DNA of 64,000 nt from Enterococcus raffinosus. GTDB taxonomy: Bacteria > Bacillota > Bacilli > Lactobacillales > Enterococcaceae. Where the stretch lies: the NCBI RefSeq assembly GCF_018917525.1, contig NZ_JAHLOS010000002.1, forward strand, positions 219,794-283,793, read 5' to 3'. The position numbers and the translations under genes were made by a program. A model generated the notes under the pieces. That model was not told the origin of the DNA. It ran no database searches and worked only from the letters and a program-made list of their open reading frames with translations. Shown here piece by piece: positions 45,799 through 55,044 of the stretch (position 1 is the first letter of the stretch; each line of letters starts with the position of its first letter).

Positions 45799-46803
45799 CT
45801 AGTCTGAGTATACGTCTTCGTACATGCTTTCGATCGCCGGCATTGGGCTTTCTTCTGCAAAGGTTACAGCATCTTCAATCGCTTGCTTCGCTGCTAAACG
45901 AATTTCTTCTGCTTCTTCCTCAGTAAAAATCCCCGCCGCCACAAATTTCTCACGCGCCAATTTGATCGGATCGCGGTTCTTGCGCCAGTCCTCTTCCTCT
46001 TCCTTCGTGCGGTATTTCTTAGCATCCGATTTCGAATGGCCCTTCCAGCGATAGGTCATGGCTTCGATCAAGGTCGGTCCTTCGCCGCGTCGCGCTTTTT
46101 CAACCGCATCATAGGTGGTATTGATCACTTCGATAACATCATTTCCTTCTATTGTAATACCTTCGATGCCATAAGCCTTTGCCCGTTCAGATAGACGATC
46201 GACATTCATCATGGTTTTGAAAGGACCGCTCATTCCGTATTGATTATTTTCAATAAAGAAGACTACGGGAAGATCCCAGATTGAAGCCAAGTTCAATGAT
46301 TCATGGAAGCTACCTTCATTGGTCGAACCATCCCCTGCATAAGCCAAAGCAACCGTATCGTTCTTTTTCAATTTTGACGTTAACGCGGCACCCGTCGCAA
46401 TCGGAAAGCCGCCGCCAACGATACCATTCGCGCCTAGATTCCCTGTATCCAAATCGGCGATATGCATCGAGCCGCCTTTCCCGTTATTGGTTCCCGTGGT
46501 CCGGCCAAATAGCTCCGCCATCATTTCATTGATATTCGTTCCTTTTGCGATCGTTTGTCCATGTCCCCGGTGAGTAGCGGTGATCCAGTCTGTTTTTCGC
46601 AAAACTGCTCCGCTGCCTGCCGCTGTCGCTTCTTGACCCACCGCCAAGTGAGTCGTCCCATGGATCAAGCCTTTTGCAAAAAGCTGATCGACTTTCTCAT
46701 CAAAGAAACGAATTTCCCACATTCTGCGATAAAGCTCTACCAAGTTTTCATCCGTCAAACCTGCTCGATTTGGAATCGAGATGTTTTTCGTTGCTGCCAT
46801 CAT
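45799..46803 (-). CDS. acoA: Acetoin/2-oxoacid dehydrogenase E1 alpha
   Basis: This 334-residue subunit binds thiamine diphosphate through GDGSTNEGSFHESLNLAS...ENNQYG. The stretch NGKGGSMHIADLDTGNLGAN resembles AcoA more than the pyruvate dehydrogenase subunit, which is why I favour acetoin cleavage to acetyl-CoA and acetaldehyde. Other 2-oxoacid substrates cannot be excluded. It follows the SorC regulator by 17 bases. Confidence 0.9.
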   Translation of the reverse strand: MMAATKNISIPNRAGLTDENLVELYRRMWEIRFFDEKVDQLFAKGLIHGTTHLAVGQEATAAGSGAVLRKTDWITATHRGHGQTIAKGTNINEMMAELFGRTTGTNNGKGGSMHIADLDTGNLGANGIVGGGFPIATGAALTSKLKKNDTVALAYAGDGSTNEGSFHESLNLASIWDLPVVFFIENNQYGMSGPFKTMMNVDRLSERAKAYGIEGITIEGNDVIEVINTTYDAVEKARRGEGPTLIEAMTYRWKGHSKSDAKKYRTKEEEEDWRKNRDPIKLAREKFVAAGIFTEEEAEEIRLAAKQAIEDAVTFAEESPMPAIESMYEDVYSD

Positions 46804-46820
46804 TTATGCGCCTCCATTTT

Positions 46821-47777
46821 TTATTTATCTTCATCTAGTAACGTTTTCGCTGTCTCTTCATCGGTGATCAACACATTGACCAGCTTCCCTTTTAACGCCG
46901 CTCGAATCCCGCTGACCTTTTCCTTGCCGCCAGATACACCGATCCGTTTTGGAATCTGCTTCAATTCCGCCAAACTAATCGCCAATACGCGATCATTCCA
47001 CGTACAATCCGCTAACTGCCCCTCCTCATCAATAAAGTTGTAACAAATATCTCCCGAGACATTGCCGGCAGATAATTCCTTTCTTAAGGGCACCTCTTCA
47101 TTCGGCAAATACGCTTTGGTCATCGTGGAATAGGCTGGCAAACCGCCGATCCCAACTAAGGCGATATCTGCTTTTTTCCCTTTATCAAAGACATTTTTGA
47201 TAAAGGACTGTGCCATGAATACCTTTTTCGCTTCGGCTGAATCCACCGTGATCGGCGCATGCAGCTCCAATACCGATCCGCCGCTCTTGCGGGCAAATAT
47301 CTCGCAAACTACGTTGGCCTGTAGCGCCGTATGTTCTTGACCTAAGCCGCCAACCAACGGAATAAAGCGAATGTTTTCCATTTGATTTTTCGGCAAGAAA
47401 TTTTGTGCCGCCTCATGAACGACCATCCCAGCAGAAACACCGATCGTTTCCTCTCCTTTTAAAATGCGAGAGAGATATTTTCCAGCCGCGATGCCGATTC
47501 GTTTATTCAACATTTCAGCAGCCGCCGGGGCGATACAAATCACCTCAGTCAGCCCAAATTTCTCAACCAGCTTCTCCTCTAACAAACGATAAGGATGAAC
47601 CAGATCATCATGTATAATAATTTCTACCAATCCTAAGGAACGCGCCTTCGCTAAATACTTAGAGACTAGTGAGCGACTAATATTGAATTTTTTTGCTACC
47701 TCTGATTGCTTGGCTCCTTCTTCGTAGTACATCGAAGCGATCTCCGTCAGTAATCGTGCATCGTCGGAATAACTCAT
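46821..47777 (-). CDS. SorC family transcriptional regulator
   Basis: This regulator of 318 residues has an N-terminal HTH (about 20-50, EGAKQSEVAKKFNISRSLVSKYLAKA) and the large sugar-binding-like effector domain of the SorC/DeoR-like family (GVSAGMVVHEAAQ, IRFIPLVGGLG, ALVGIGG). It is the first gene of the acetoin operon and probably controls it through the CATATGTT/AACATATG dyad upstream. The inducer is not known. Confidence 0.88.
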   Translation of the reverse strand: MSYSDDARLLTEIASMYYEEGAKQSEVAKKFNISRSLVSKYLAKARSLGLVEIIIHDDLVHPYRLLEEKLVEKFGLTEVICIAPAAAEMLNKRIGIAAGKYLSRILKGEETIGVSAGMVVHEAAQNFLPKNQMENIRFIPLVGGLGQEHTALQANVVCEIFARKSGGSVLELHAPITVDSAEAKKVFMAQSFIKNVFDKGKKADIALVGIGGLPAYSTMTKAYLPNEEVPLRKELSAGNVSGDICYNFIDEEGQLADCTWNDRVLAISLAELKQIPKRIGVSGGKEKVSGIRAALKGKLVNVLITDEETAKTLLDEDK

Positions 47778-47827
47778 CTTTTATTCCCTCCTAAGGCGAA
47801 TCTTTCTTATTTACGTCTAGCTATTAC

Positions 47828-47852
47828 CATATGTTCTTCTATTTAACATATG
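47828..47852 (-). promoter_or_regulatory. Operator before SorC-aco operon
   Basis: CATATGTT and its exact inverse AACATATG are nine bases apart, about 50-75 bases before the SorC start. A second dyad CGTAACA, two bases, TGTTACG lies at 47956-47971. Both fit a SorC-type regulator. Confidence 0.55.
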
Positions 47853-47884
47853 TCACACTGTCATCATAAGAGCCTTTACTTCGA

Positions 47885-47898
47885 GAGTCAACGCTTTC
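47885..47898 (-). promoter_or_regulatory. Probable CcpA cre site before aco operon
   Basis: On the minus strand TGAAAGCGTTGACT matches the cre consensus TGWAARCGYTWNCW at 13 of 14 positions. It would bring the operon under carbon catabolite repression, as is known for acetoin catabolism in other Firmicutes. Confidence 0.65.
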
Positions 47899-48016
47899 AA
47901 CAAATGTTTTTGTTCACAAGCTCATCTTTACAAAATGTTCCAACGACGCGTTTTTCGTAACAAATGTTACGAAGCTTCACAAACTCCTGCTCAGCAAGCT
48001 TTAGCTACCGGCAGAT

Positions 48017-48086
48017 AAAAAAATTCATAGTGAAAACCATAAATTATTGGATTACTGCAGACCAATAAGGAGGATTTTCACTATGA
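48017..48086 (-). terminator. Long hairpin with T7 tail
   Basis: A 12-base outer stem (48025-48036 with 48075-48086, TCATAGTGAAAA against TTTTCACTATGA) and a seven-base inner stem (TTATTGG with CCAATAA) form an unusually long hairpin. On the minus strand it ends with A and seven T, like an intrinsic terminator. It lies 240 bases beyond the end of the first PTS operon, so it may end a long 3' tail or a separate small RNA. Confidence 0.55.
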
Positions 48087-48327
48087 CTTATTTCTAATAC
48101 ACACTAAGAACCGAATGACACTTTGGGCATCAACATTCACTCGCTAAGAAGCTAGTCGCTGTAAGCATCCGCCTTTACTTCTTCTGGAAGTCCTAGCTCT
48201 CCTTCTCATCCTTATCATAATAAATCCTTGTCCCGGTTTAAAGACAACCTTTTTTCATCATTAATCATGAAAGAGCGAACGCAGCGCAGCGACTCCTTTT
48301 TTGTTAAGAACCCAAAAATGACACTTC
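48087..48327. other. Intergenic region after first PTS operon
   Basis: No gene is seen. It holds a GC-richer stretch with GCAGCGCAGCG (near 48280) and the palindromic 25-base element at 48248-48272 that recurs at 60560. The minus strand of 48087-48240 could belong to a small RNA ending at the long hairpin, but I see no convincing promoter. Confidence 0.35.
48248..48272 (+). repeat. 25-base palindromic repeat, copy 1
   Basis: CCTTTTTTCATC followed by ATTAATCATGAAA occurs identically at 60560-60584. The last 20 bases are a near-perfect palindrome (TTTCAT.ATTAAT.ATGAAA). It lies just beyond the end of the first PTS operon. Confidence 0.6.
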
Positions 48328-48600
48328 TTAAATTTTTTCAAGTAATTGTTGGCAACAGGCATCCATATTAAATTTTGTGATGAAGGGCGTCCCATCAATA
48401 ATCGGAATAGCCGTGGTAAATTGCGGCTGACCGATCGCTACGATGGCGGAAATTTCTTCTGTTACTTCCGTTACATCATAGATACTCTTTCCTTCAACAC
48501 TCACTGCGACTCCCTGGTCCTTCATAAAGGACTCAATATAATTGACTGCAAAGTTTCGTTTATTTTCTGAAGTACCTGTTACAACTAAAATGTTTTTCAT
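48328..48600 (-). CDS. PTS IIB-like protein lacking the active Cys
   Basis: This 90-residue protein has the length and fold pattern of a small PTS EIIB (MKNILVVTGTSENKRNFAV, then AIVAIGQPQ and an end like a IIB). Where the phosphorylated Cys should be (ACGTG) it reads VTGTSENK, with no Cys there. It therefore cannot carry phosphate in the usual way and might be a regulator or a relic. It is the last gene of the first PTS operon, nine bases after the SDR gene. Confidence 0.6.
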   Translation of the reverse strand: MKNILVVTGTSENKRNFAVNYIESFMKDQGVAVSVEGKSIYDVTEVTEEISAIVAIGQPQFTTAIPIIDGTPFITKFNMDACCQQLLEKI

Positions 48601-48609
48601 ATGCTCTCC

Positions 48610-49347
48610 TTAATAGGTCCGACCGCCGTCTGCCAAAATAATCTGTCCATGAATATACGAACTCTCAGGGCTTGCCAAAAACAGTGCCAAATTGGCGATA
48701 TCTTCTGGCTGACCGATACGTTGAATCGGAATCTTTTTCAGCAATTCCTCGCGACTCGCCTCATCGGGATAAAGCGTATCTAAAATATCCGTCTGAATCA
48801 CTCGCGGCGCAATGGCATTTACATTAATCCCCCTCGGCCCAAACTCCTTCGAAGCGGCTCGCATCAAGCCATGCTGTCCCGCTTTCGACGACGCATAGTG
48901 CATCCCACCACCCGTCCCAGTGATCGCTGAACCGGAGGTAATAAAGATGATCTTCCCTTGATTGTCTGAGAACTGTTCATAAAAGGCCTTCAGCGTATAG
49001 AAGGAACCATCTAGATTGATACGCAATACCCGCTGCCACTCCTCGATCGAAATTTCCTTTATCGAATGCAGATAACTGATTCCCGCATTGATCACTAAAA
49101 CATCGATCCGCTGAAAGTGCGCCCAGGCCTGCTCACTCGCTGCCTGTAATGAATCTGGGTCCGCAACATCGGTTTTAATGAAGAGTGATTCGGTAAAGGC
49201 TTGAGAAAATTCAGCAGCGGTTTGTTCTCCGCTGACCTGGTCAAAGTCCAAGATCACTGTATAGGCCCCAGCTTCGGCAAATTTTTTCGCAATGGCTTTG
49301 CCAATTCCCTTAGCTGCTCCCGTGACTACCGCAACTTTCCCTTTCAT
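48610..49347 (-). CDS. Short-chain dehydrogenase in PTS operon
   Basis: This 245-residue NAD(P)-dependent enzyme has TGAAKGIGKAIA, VINAGIS and the catalytic YASSK. It probably oxidises the sugar-alcohol phosphate delivered by the PTS, as sorbitol-6-phosphate or galactitol-1-phosphate dehydrogenases do, though these often belong to other families. The substrate is not known. It lies between the IIB and the IIB-like gene. Confidence 0.82.
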   Translation of the reverse strand: MKGKVAVVTGAAKGIGKAIAKKFAEAGAYTVILDFDQVSGEQTAAEFSQAFTESLFIKTDVADPDSLQAASEQAWAHFQRIDVLVINAGISYLHSIKEISIEEWQRVLRINLDGSFYTLKAFYEQFSDNQGKIIFITSGSAITGTGGGMHYASSKAGQHGLMRAASKEFGPRGINVNAIAPRVIQTDILDTLYPDEASREELLKKIPIQRIGQPEDIANLALFLASPESSYIHGQIILADGGRTY

Positions 49348-49430
49348 AGGACTACCCCTTTTTCATTTTTAATGACTGGTTTTCTTTGCAGAAGTATCCC
49401 TCTAATTGCCGGATAGGATTCTGCTAGTCC

Positions 49431-49709
49431 TCAGCTTAAAATATCGACAATTTTTTGCACATCTGCTTCGATCCCCACACCTGTTAAAAAGGATAAGGCA
49501 CGAATTACAGGAATATCGTCACTTTCATAGGCCGTTGTGGTTACGACTAAATCAGCCCCATGGATTTTTGATGGCAGCTCAGCTACTTTACATTGCTCTA
49601 CCGTTGCGGGGATATTGTTTTTTTCCAGCTCTTCTTTAACTCGCATGCATACGACCGTTGATGTGGCAACACCCGTTCCACAAGCGATTAGGATATGTTT
49701 TTTATTCAT
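49431..49709 (-). CDS. PTS galactitol-type EIIB
   Basis: This 92-residue phosphocarrier has the phosphorylated Cys at residue 10 in ILIACGTGVATST and the usual VVTTTAYESDDIPVI and SFLTGVG features of galactitol-type IIB. It overlaps the IIC gene by eight bases. It passes phosphate from IIA to the sugar during uptake through IIC. Confidence 0.9.
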   Translation of the reverse strand: MNKKHILIACGTGVATSTVVCMRVKEELEKNNIPATVEQCKVAELPSKIHGADLVVTTTAYESDDIPVIRALSFLTGVGIEADVQKIVDILS

Positions 49710-51114
49710 TCATCTCGGCTCCTTTAACTGTATTGTCTGGATCATCTTTTCCTGTTGGGATTCCATATTGCTTTTTGATGTCGTTCCGAGTCCAAAACCA
49801 TAGCGCACCGTACATTACTAGGGCGATGGCTCCTGCCATAAAGGCCGGTAGATTTGATGGATCAATCAATTTCAGCATGATCCATAAGGTAATGTGGGAG
49901 CTCATGTCGATTCCTGAGATCATGGTCGCTCCTTCTGGGAAGGCAAAACCTACCGCGTGTGCCATGGTCGTGGTCAACGCGCCTAAATTCGTCGCGATGA
50001 ACAAGACGATACAAACCGATGCGATCGAATTCAACAATCCTCTGAAAATATTGCCCTTTGAAGCCGCCACAGACCAAATCACGGTAAACGGCAACACCGC
50101 CAAATCAGCAAATGGCAATAGTCGGTTGAACGGTAGAACCGCCGCCAATAAAATTGTGATTGGTACCATTAATAATGCCACCGTAATAATCGCCGGATGA
50201 GCCGTCACAACTGCCGCATCTAACCCGATATAAACCTCTTTTCCTGGGAACCGTTTTTGGATAAAGGTTTTTGCACCTTCCGCGATCGGTGCCAGACCTT
50301 CCATTAAGAGCGCCACCATTCTCGGCATCAAAATCATTACCGCGGAAGTTTGCACCCCTAGTTGGATAATCTCTTGAGAAGAGTAGCCTGCCAGCAAGCC
50401 CATCCCAACCCCTAGTACCAGACCAATCATCATCGGTTCGCCAAAAATTCCTAAACGTTCCTTTAGATTTTTTGCGTTGATATCAATTTTGTTGATGCCT
50501 GGGACTTTATCCCAAACACGATTCAGCGCGTATGTCAGCGGCGCAAAATTAACCGTTTCTCCATGGGGCAGCGAAATTCCCGGTAATCCGAAGAAGTGCT
50601 CCACCGCTGGGGCTGTCCAATCGGCTAGTTTGAAAATAATAAAGGTATTAATCAAGGAACAAACGATCGCGATCCAAATCGAGTTTGTCGCATAATAGAT
50701 CATTGCCCCCGGAAAAATTAAGTGCCAATAATTCCATAGATCCACGTCCATTGTTTTAGTCAGATTGAAACGCAGCAGAATAATATTAAAAATAAAGATA
50801 ACTGGAATCAAAATCACCGCAATCGGTGTGGCAAAGGTGATCGCTGCGCCAATCGGCCACCCAACATCTAAAATATCCAATTGCAGACCCAAACGTTCAA
50901 TCATCGCCTGAGAGGATTTCCCGATGGAATCTGACAGCAAACCAATGACGAGATTTAAGCCGGTAAAACCAATCCCAACCGTCAAACCTGCTCGAAAAGA
51001 CTTACTTAGCTTTTGCCCTAAGATCACACCGAAAATGGTCAGGATGATCGGCAGCATCGCTGCCGCCCCAAGATCCAAGATATAGTTGACTCCCGCTTTA
51101 AGCATATCTAACAT
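49702..51114 (-). CDS. PTS galactitol-type EIIC permease
   Basis: This membrane permease of 470 residues has many hydrophobic segments and GatC family stretches (GLTVGIGFTGLNLVIGLL, VDLWNYWHLIFPGAM, LPHGETVNFAPLTYA). It shares clear similarity with the IIC at 56226-57599, so the two operons are paralogous. The carbohydrate may be a polyol or a pentose derivative; this cannot be fixed. Confidence 0.9.
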   Translation of the reverse strand: MLDMLKAGVNYILDLGAAAMLPIILTIFGVILGQKLSKSFRAGLTVGIGFTGLNLVIGLLSDSIGKSSQAMIERLGLQLDILDVGWPIGAAITFATPIAVILIPVIFIFNIILLRFNLTKTMDVDLWNYWHLIFPGAMIYYATNSIWIAIVCSLINTFIIFKLADWTAPAVEHFFGLPGISLPHGETVNFAPLTYALNRVWDKVPGINKIDINAKNLKERLGIFGEPMMIGLVLGVGMGLLAGYSSQEIIQLGVQTSAVMILMPRMVALLMEGLAPIAEGAKTFIQKRFPGKEVYIGLDAAVVTAHPAIITVALLMVPITILLAAVLPFNRLLPFADLAVLPFTVIWSVAASKGNIFRGLLNSIASVCIVLFIATNLGALTTTMAHAVGFAFPEGATMISGIDMSSHITLWIMLKLIDPSNLPAFMAGAIALVMYGALWFWTRNDIKKQYGIPTGKDDPDNTVKGAEMNE

Positions 51115-51135
51115 TTTTTCTCCTCCTTGTTCTTA

Positions 51136-51600
51136 TCACTGAATCGTCTTCAATAATTGCTCCACCTCAACAACCTGCTCTTTTGCCTTAAGTAACTGTA
51201 AATTTTGCTCGTCCTGACATAACATCATTAGCTTTTGCAGCATGACCAATTGGTCCTCTGGCTGTTTGATAGCCAGCATAAAAATCAATTCAACCTCCAA
51301 AAAAACATCCTTGCTAGCCATCATTTCAAAGGTCACCGGCTTTTCTAATACTCCCACTAAAAAACCTGCTTTTTTAACATGGATCGAATCCGTATGAGGG
51401 ATTGCGACACTGATCCCTTTTGTTGGTAGTCCAGTAGGAAAAACACGTTCCCGTTCGATGACGGCTTTTTGATAGCTCTCATGAACGAAGCCCGCTTCAA
51501 TCAAGACCTCACTCATTTTAGCCAGCAGCGCCTCTTGCTCCTCCTCATCGAAGGAGTAGTATAAAAAATTTTGGTTTTCTTTTCTTAGTAGTTTATTCAT
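51136..51600 (-). CDS. PTS EIIA (fructose/galactitol type)
   Basis: This 154-residue phosphocarrier has the active His in KGISVAIPHTDSIHV. It receives phosphate from HPr and passes it to IIB. It overlaps the regulator gene by eight bases and lies 21 bases before IIC. Confidence 0.9.
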   Translation of the reverse strand: MNKLLRKENQNFLYYSFDEEEQEALLAKMSEVLIEAGFVHESYQKAVIERERVFPTGLPTKGISVAIPHTDSIHVKKAGFLVGVLEKPVTFEMMASKDVFLEVELIFMLAIKQPEDQLVMLQKLMMLCQDEQNLQLLKAKEQVVEVEQLLKTIQ

Positions 51601-53734
51601 AAGGAAACCCCATCACTTTATCTTCTAATTTTCTTAACTGGTTCATGACCGCTTCTTCTGATTGACACTGATCCATCACGGATAAGAAATCTTCCGTTGC
51701 TAAAATTTCCGTGAAATAGTACAAACAAGTGCCAATCGAGACACCCTCCGGTAAAGAAAAGGCAATCACATATTTTACCGGATCATTTTTCTGATGATTA
51801 AAGGAAACGGGCTCTGCCAACCGAACAAAACTAGCTCCGATTTTCTTTGCCCCATGTGAAAATTCCGCATGGGGAATCGCCACTCCTGGTGAAATCACGA
51901 TATAAGAATCGTATTCCACGACCATTTGGATCATTGCATCAATATATTCTTGAGTGATTAGTTTGTTCTTTAACAGTGGTTCACCTGCTTTTTTTACTGC
52001 CGACTGCCACGAACTGCACGGCTGATCCAATGTAATGCGATCAAGCGTTAAAATCGATGTTAATCGGGTGATTTCTTGTGTCTCCGTGGATAGACGTTCG
52101 TTCAGTTGATTAAAGGACTCAAGATCACCTAGAAAGTTTTGATATTCTCCTGCGTCTAGATATTTCTGAATGATCGGCAAGAAATCTTCGATCATTGATT
52201 CTTCCTTCGTAAGTAAATATTCTTGATCAATAAAATGACGCGGTTTGATTTTGTATAAAACCTTTTGAATGCGAATAATATCCTGTTCTGTCAGAATCGG
52301 ATTCACGAGAACAACCGGTGATTGATCAAATTGCAGCGGAACCGTCGTCACGATCAGATCCTGATCTTCTGGCTGAATCTTTTGCAGCACATGCGAGGAA
52401 TCCACAGATACCACCTCAATTTGAGGAAACGCCGATAATAATTTCACTTTGATCAATTGAGCAGTACCGCTGCCAGAGTTGCATACAATGCGTAGTCGAA
52501 TCTGTCCTTTCGATTGTGTATGATTGCTGTTTTCTACAATCGCCATCACATACATAACGATAAAAGAGAGTTCATTTTGTTGAATCTCAACCTCTAAATA
52601 CTCCTCGATCTTCTGCAAATTACGTTTGACGATTTCGAACATCTCAGGATACGATTGATAAATCTCATCAAACAGCACATTGACAACGCTATCATTTAGC
52701 GAAAGACGGTAGATGAGAAGCTTCAAATGATTTTCCAACAGATCAAATAAATCACTGTTCAAGTAATACTTGATATCCATTTCTCTAGCCAAATTGAAAA
52801 TAAACTCATTGATCAAAATTTGAATCTCGATAGAATCAATCTTGCGTCCATTGTTTTTAATGTAGCTTTTCCTGCGCAGCACCGAGATCAAATAATCCAA
52901 TTCCCCGGTAGTTGTTGTGATAGCAAAGCGTTCCTCTATTTTTTTTAGAATTGTTTGAGCAAAGCTGGATTTTGAGCTTTCTCGAATGTCCTCCAGAATA
53001 TCAGAGGCTTCAATAAATCGATTAACCTTAATGCGCTCAATCATGATAATCAAATAGCAAATCACTTCTTGGTAAGAAAAATCAGATAATTGGAGCTGCT
53101 CCTCTTTTTCCGCCTCCATTAACAGCTGACTAACTTCCTGATAACGCGTGTCGGGATCAATGATTTCTAACAGAAGATTTTGAAAAATATTATTCTCCCA
53201 ACCCATGGCGTAATCATAGCCATAATCGAACAAACCATTAAAGATCACTAGCTTGGTCATTGCCGAGCGAATATCGATCTCATCACCCACCACTTTATAA
53301 CCCTTTCCAATATGGGAAAGCAAAACCAAATTATTCTTAACAAACCATTTTTTCAACGCTTCGATATCGCTAACAAGGGTATTACGACTAACTAAGAGGT
53401 ATTCAGAAAGATAGTAGGTTGTCACATAATCGTGACTGGTGACCAGAAGCAATGCTAGAATCGTTCGTCTTTCATCGAGAGTTAAATGATAGTGTTGGAA
53501 AGACGCATAGGTTTTGAATAATTCCTTTAGATTAACCTCCTTCGGTATTTGTAAAAAACCATCCTCCAAATAAATTGCTCTATTTCCATTATTGCTTTCC
53601 AGTTGAAAGTTGATCTCTTTAATATCATTGCGAATCGTTTGTTCAGAAACGTTAAACAATTTGGCATAGTTTGCCAATGAATCTTCCTTTTCGTGCAAAA
53701 TATCCAATAAAATTTTATTGATTCTTCTGTTCAT
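51593..53734 (-). CDS. PRD-containing transcriptional activator (BglG/MtlR type)
   Basis: This protein of about 713 residues has an N-terminal HTH pair (RINKILLDILHEKEDSLANY and later YLLVSRNTLVSDI), two PTS regulation domains (about 170-400), a IIB-like domain with Cys (RIVCNSGSGTAQ, about 410-500) and a IIA-like domain with His (GVAIPHAEFSHG, about 570-710). Phosphorylation by PTS proteins sets its activity. I start at the ATG at 53732-53734 after AGAGGTG. It heads the first PTS operon and presumably activates it when substrate is present. Confidence 0.9.
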   Translation of the reverse strand: MNRRINKILLDILHEKEDSLANYAKLFNVSEQTIRNDIKEINFQLESNNGNRAIYLEDGFLQIPKEVNLKELFKTYASFQHYHLTLDERRTILALLLVTSHDYVTTYYLSEYLLVSRNTLVSDIEALKKWFVKNNLVLLSHIGKGYKVVGDEIDIRSAMTKLVIFNGLFDYGYDYAMGWENNIFQNLLLEIIDPDTRYQEVSQLLMEAEKEEQLQLSDFSYQEVICYLIIMIERIKVNRFIEASDILEDIRESSKSSFAQTILKKIEERFAITTTTGELDYLISVLRRKSYIKNNGRKIDSIEIQILINEFIFNLAREMDIKYYLNSDLFDLLENHLKLLIYRLSLNDSVVNVLFDEIYQSYPEMFEIVKRNLQKIEEYLEVEIQQNELSFIVMYVMAIVENSNHTQSKGQIRLRIVCNSGSGTAQLIKVKLLSAFPQIEVVSVDSSHVLQKIQPEDQDLIVTTVPLQFDQSPVVLVNPILTEQDIIRIQKVLYKIKPRHFIDQEYLLTKEESMIEDFLPIIQKYLDAGEYQNFLGDLESFNQLNERLSTETQEITRLTSILTLDRITLDQPCSSWQSAVKKAGEPLLKNKLITQEYIDAMIQMVVEYDSYIVISPGVAIPHAEFSHGAKKIGASFVRLAEPVSFNHQKNDPVKYVIAFSLPEGVSIGTCLYYFTEILATEDFLSVMDQCQSEEAVMNQLRKLEDKVMGFPYE

Positions 53735-53922
53735 CACTATCACCTCTACACTTTTAATTGTATCTGCCTCCTATTATTTCACAAGACCAATCCTTTTTGT
53801 TCGTTTCTCAAAAGAATTGTGATAGATGGCTACTAAACATCTATGATAGTCTTGGCATACAGAGAACAAAAACTTTTTTAATAACAATTTCAACAAGAGA
53901 AACAATCAAGGAGGATGTTAAA

Positions 53923-54954
53923 GTGAAAGCATTGAGAAAACTATCAGCTGGTTATGGACACGTAGAATTATGTGATATAGACGCACCTTCTCTTAAATGT
54001 GACGAAATTATAATTAAAGTAGTCTATAGTGGTATTTGTGGATCAGACATTCATGCCTTGAAAGGAGAATATAACAAAAAAATACCATTAACCCTTGGTC
54101 ACGAGTTCATTGGTATAGTCGATAAAAAAGGGGATAAAGTAACGGATTTCTCTATCGGTGATCGAGTAGTTAGTGAGACTACCTACGAAGTTTGTGAAAT
54201 TTGCCCGTATTGTTTAAAGGAAGAATACAATCTTTGCAGCCACCGCAAAGGACTTGGAACACAAGTAGATGGAAGCTTCGCAACATTTGTTTCAGCAAAA
54301 GCCGACCGCTGTCATCACCTGCCTGACTCACTGCCGAATGAAGTCGCTGCACTATTGGAGCCGCTGGCTTGCTGCATCCATGCCGTAATGGAAAAAACAA
54401 CTATCAAAGCACAGGAGAAAATCGCGGTCTTTGGTCCTGGACCCATCGGTGTTTTACTCGCTTTGGTTGTAAAATCATTAGGCGCGGAAGTTACTTTGAT
54501 CGGAATTACGAAAGACGCAGCTCGTTTAGCGAAAGCTCAAGAACTCGGCATCCATCATATTATAGACAGCCAGACAAAGGACTTAACCATGCTCGTTAAA
54601 GAAGCGACGAACAATTTAGGCTTCGATCAAGTCTTTGAATGCTCCGGCAGTCCGCAAGCTCTGCAGCAGGCTCTGGAAATCGTTAAGAAAAAAGGAACAG
54701 TAATCCAAGAAGGACTCTTCGCAAAAAATCCTGTACCAATCGACATGAGTCTGCTATTAAATAAAGAGATTCAATTGATCGGCTCGCGAACCCAAAAGCC
54801 CAGTTCATGGCACAAATCACTGGAATGGTTGGAAACGTCAAATGTGAATCTTTTCCCGTTGATTACCAAGACCCTGCCTTTAGATCAATGGGAAGAAGCG
54901 TTTAAACTAGCGATGAATGGTGAGGAATTGAAGGTGCTGCTGAAGCCTGAATAA
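53923..54954 (+). CDS. Zinc-dependent alcohol/polyol dehydrogenase
   Basis: This enzyme of 343 residues is a medium-chain dehydrogenase. Catalytic zinc ligands appear in GICGSDIH and GHEFIG, structural zinc in CEICPYCLKEEYNLC, and the NAD site in VFGPGPIGVLLALV. The start is a GTG at 53923 with AAGGAGG eight bases before it; a longer frame upstream lacks a site. It is divergent from the first PTS operon and may oxidise a polyol or polyol phosphate related to it. Confidence 0.88.
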   Translation: MKALRKLSAGYGHVELCDIDAPSLKCDEIIIKVVYSGICGSDIHALKGEYNKKIPLTLGHEFIGIVDKKGDKVTDFSIGDRVVSETTYEVCEICPYCLKEEYNLCSHRKGLGTQVDGSFATFVSAKADRCHHLPDSLPNEVAALLEPLACCIHAVMEKTTIKAQEKIAVFGPGPIGVLLALVVKSLGAEVTLIGITKDAARLAKAQELGIHHIIDSQTKDLTMLVKEATNNLGFDQVFECSGSPQALQQALEIVKKKGTVIQEGLFAKNPVPIDMSLLLNKEIQLIGSRTQKPSSWHKSLEWLETSNVNLFPLITKTLPLDQWEEAFKLAMNGEELKVLLKPE

Positions 54955-54971
54955 TGCTTCAGAGAAGCAAA

Positions 54972-55001
54972 AACTGTCTGCCAAAAATTGGCAGACAGTT
55001 T
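54972..55001. terminator. Bidirectional terminator
   Basis: AACTGTCTGCCA and TGGCAGACAGTT pair perfectly around five bases between the converging dehydrogenase and aldolase genes, with A and T runs on the two sides. Confidence 0.85.
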
Positions 55002-55044
55002 ATATACGAACTTATTCTAATTATCTATTCTAAAAACCAAAGGC

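Noticed and set aside
48083..48097. Four-codon ORF (MTYF) with a very strong ribosome site
   Set aside because: The ribosome site and start are part of the long hairpin, which is better explained as a minus-strand terminator; the product would be only four residues.
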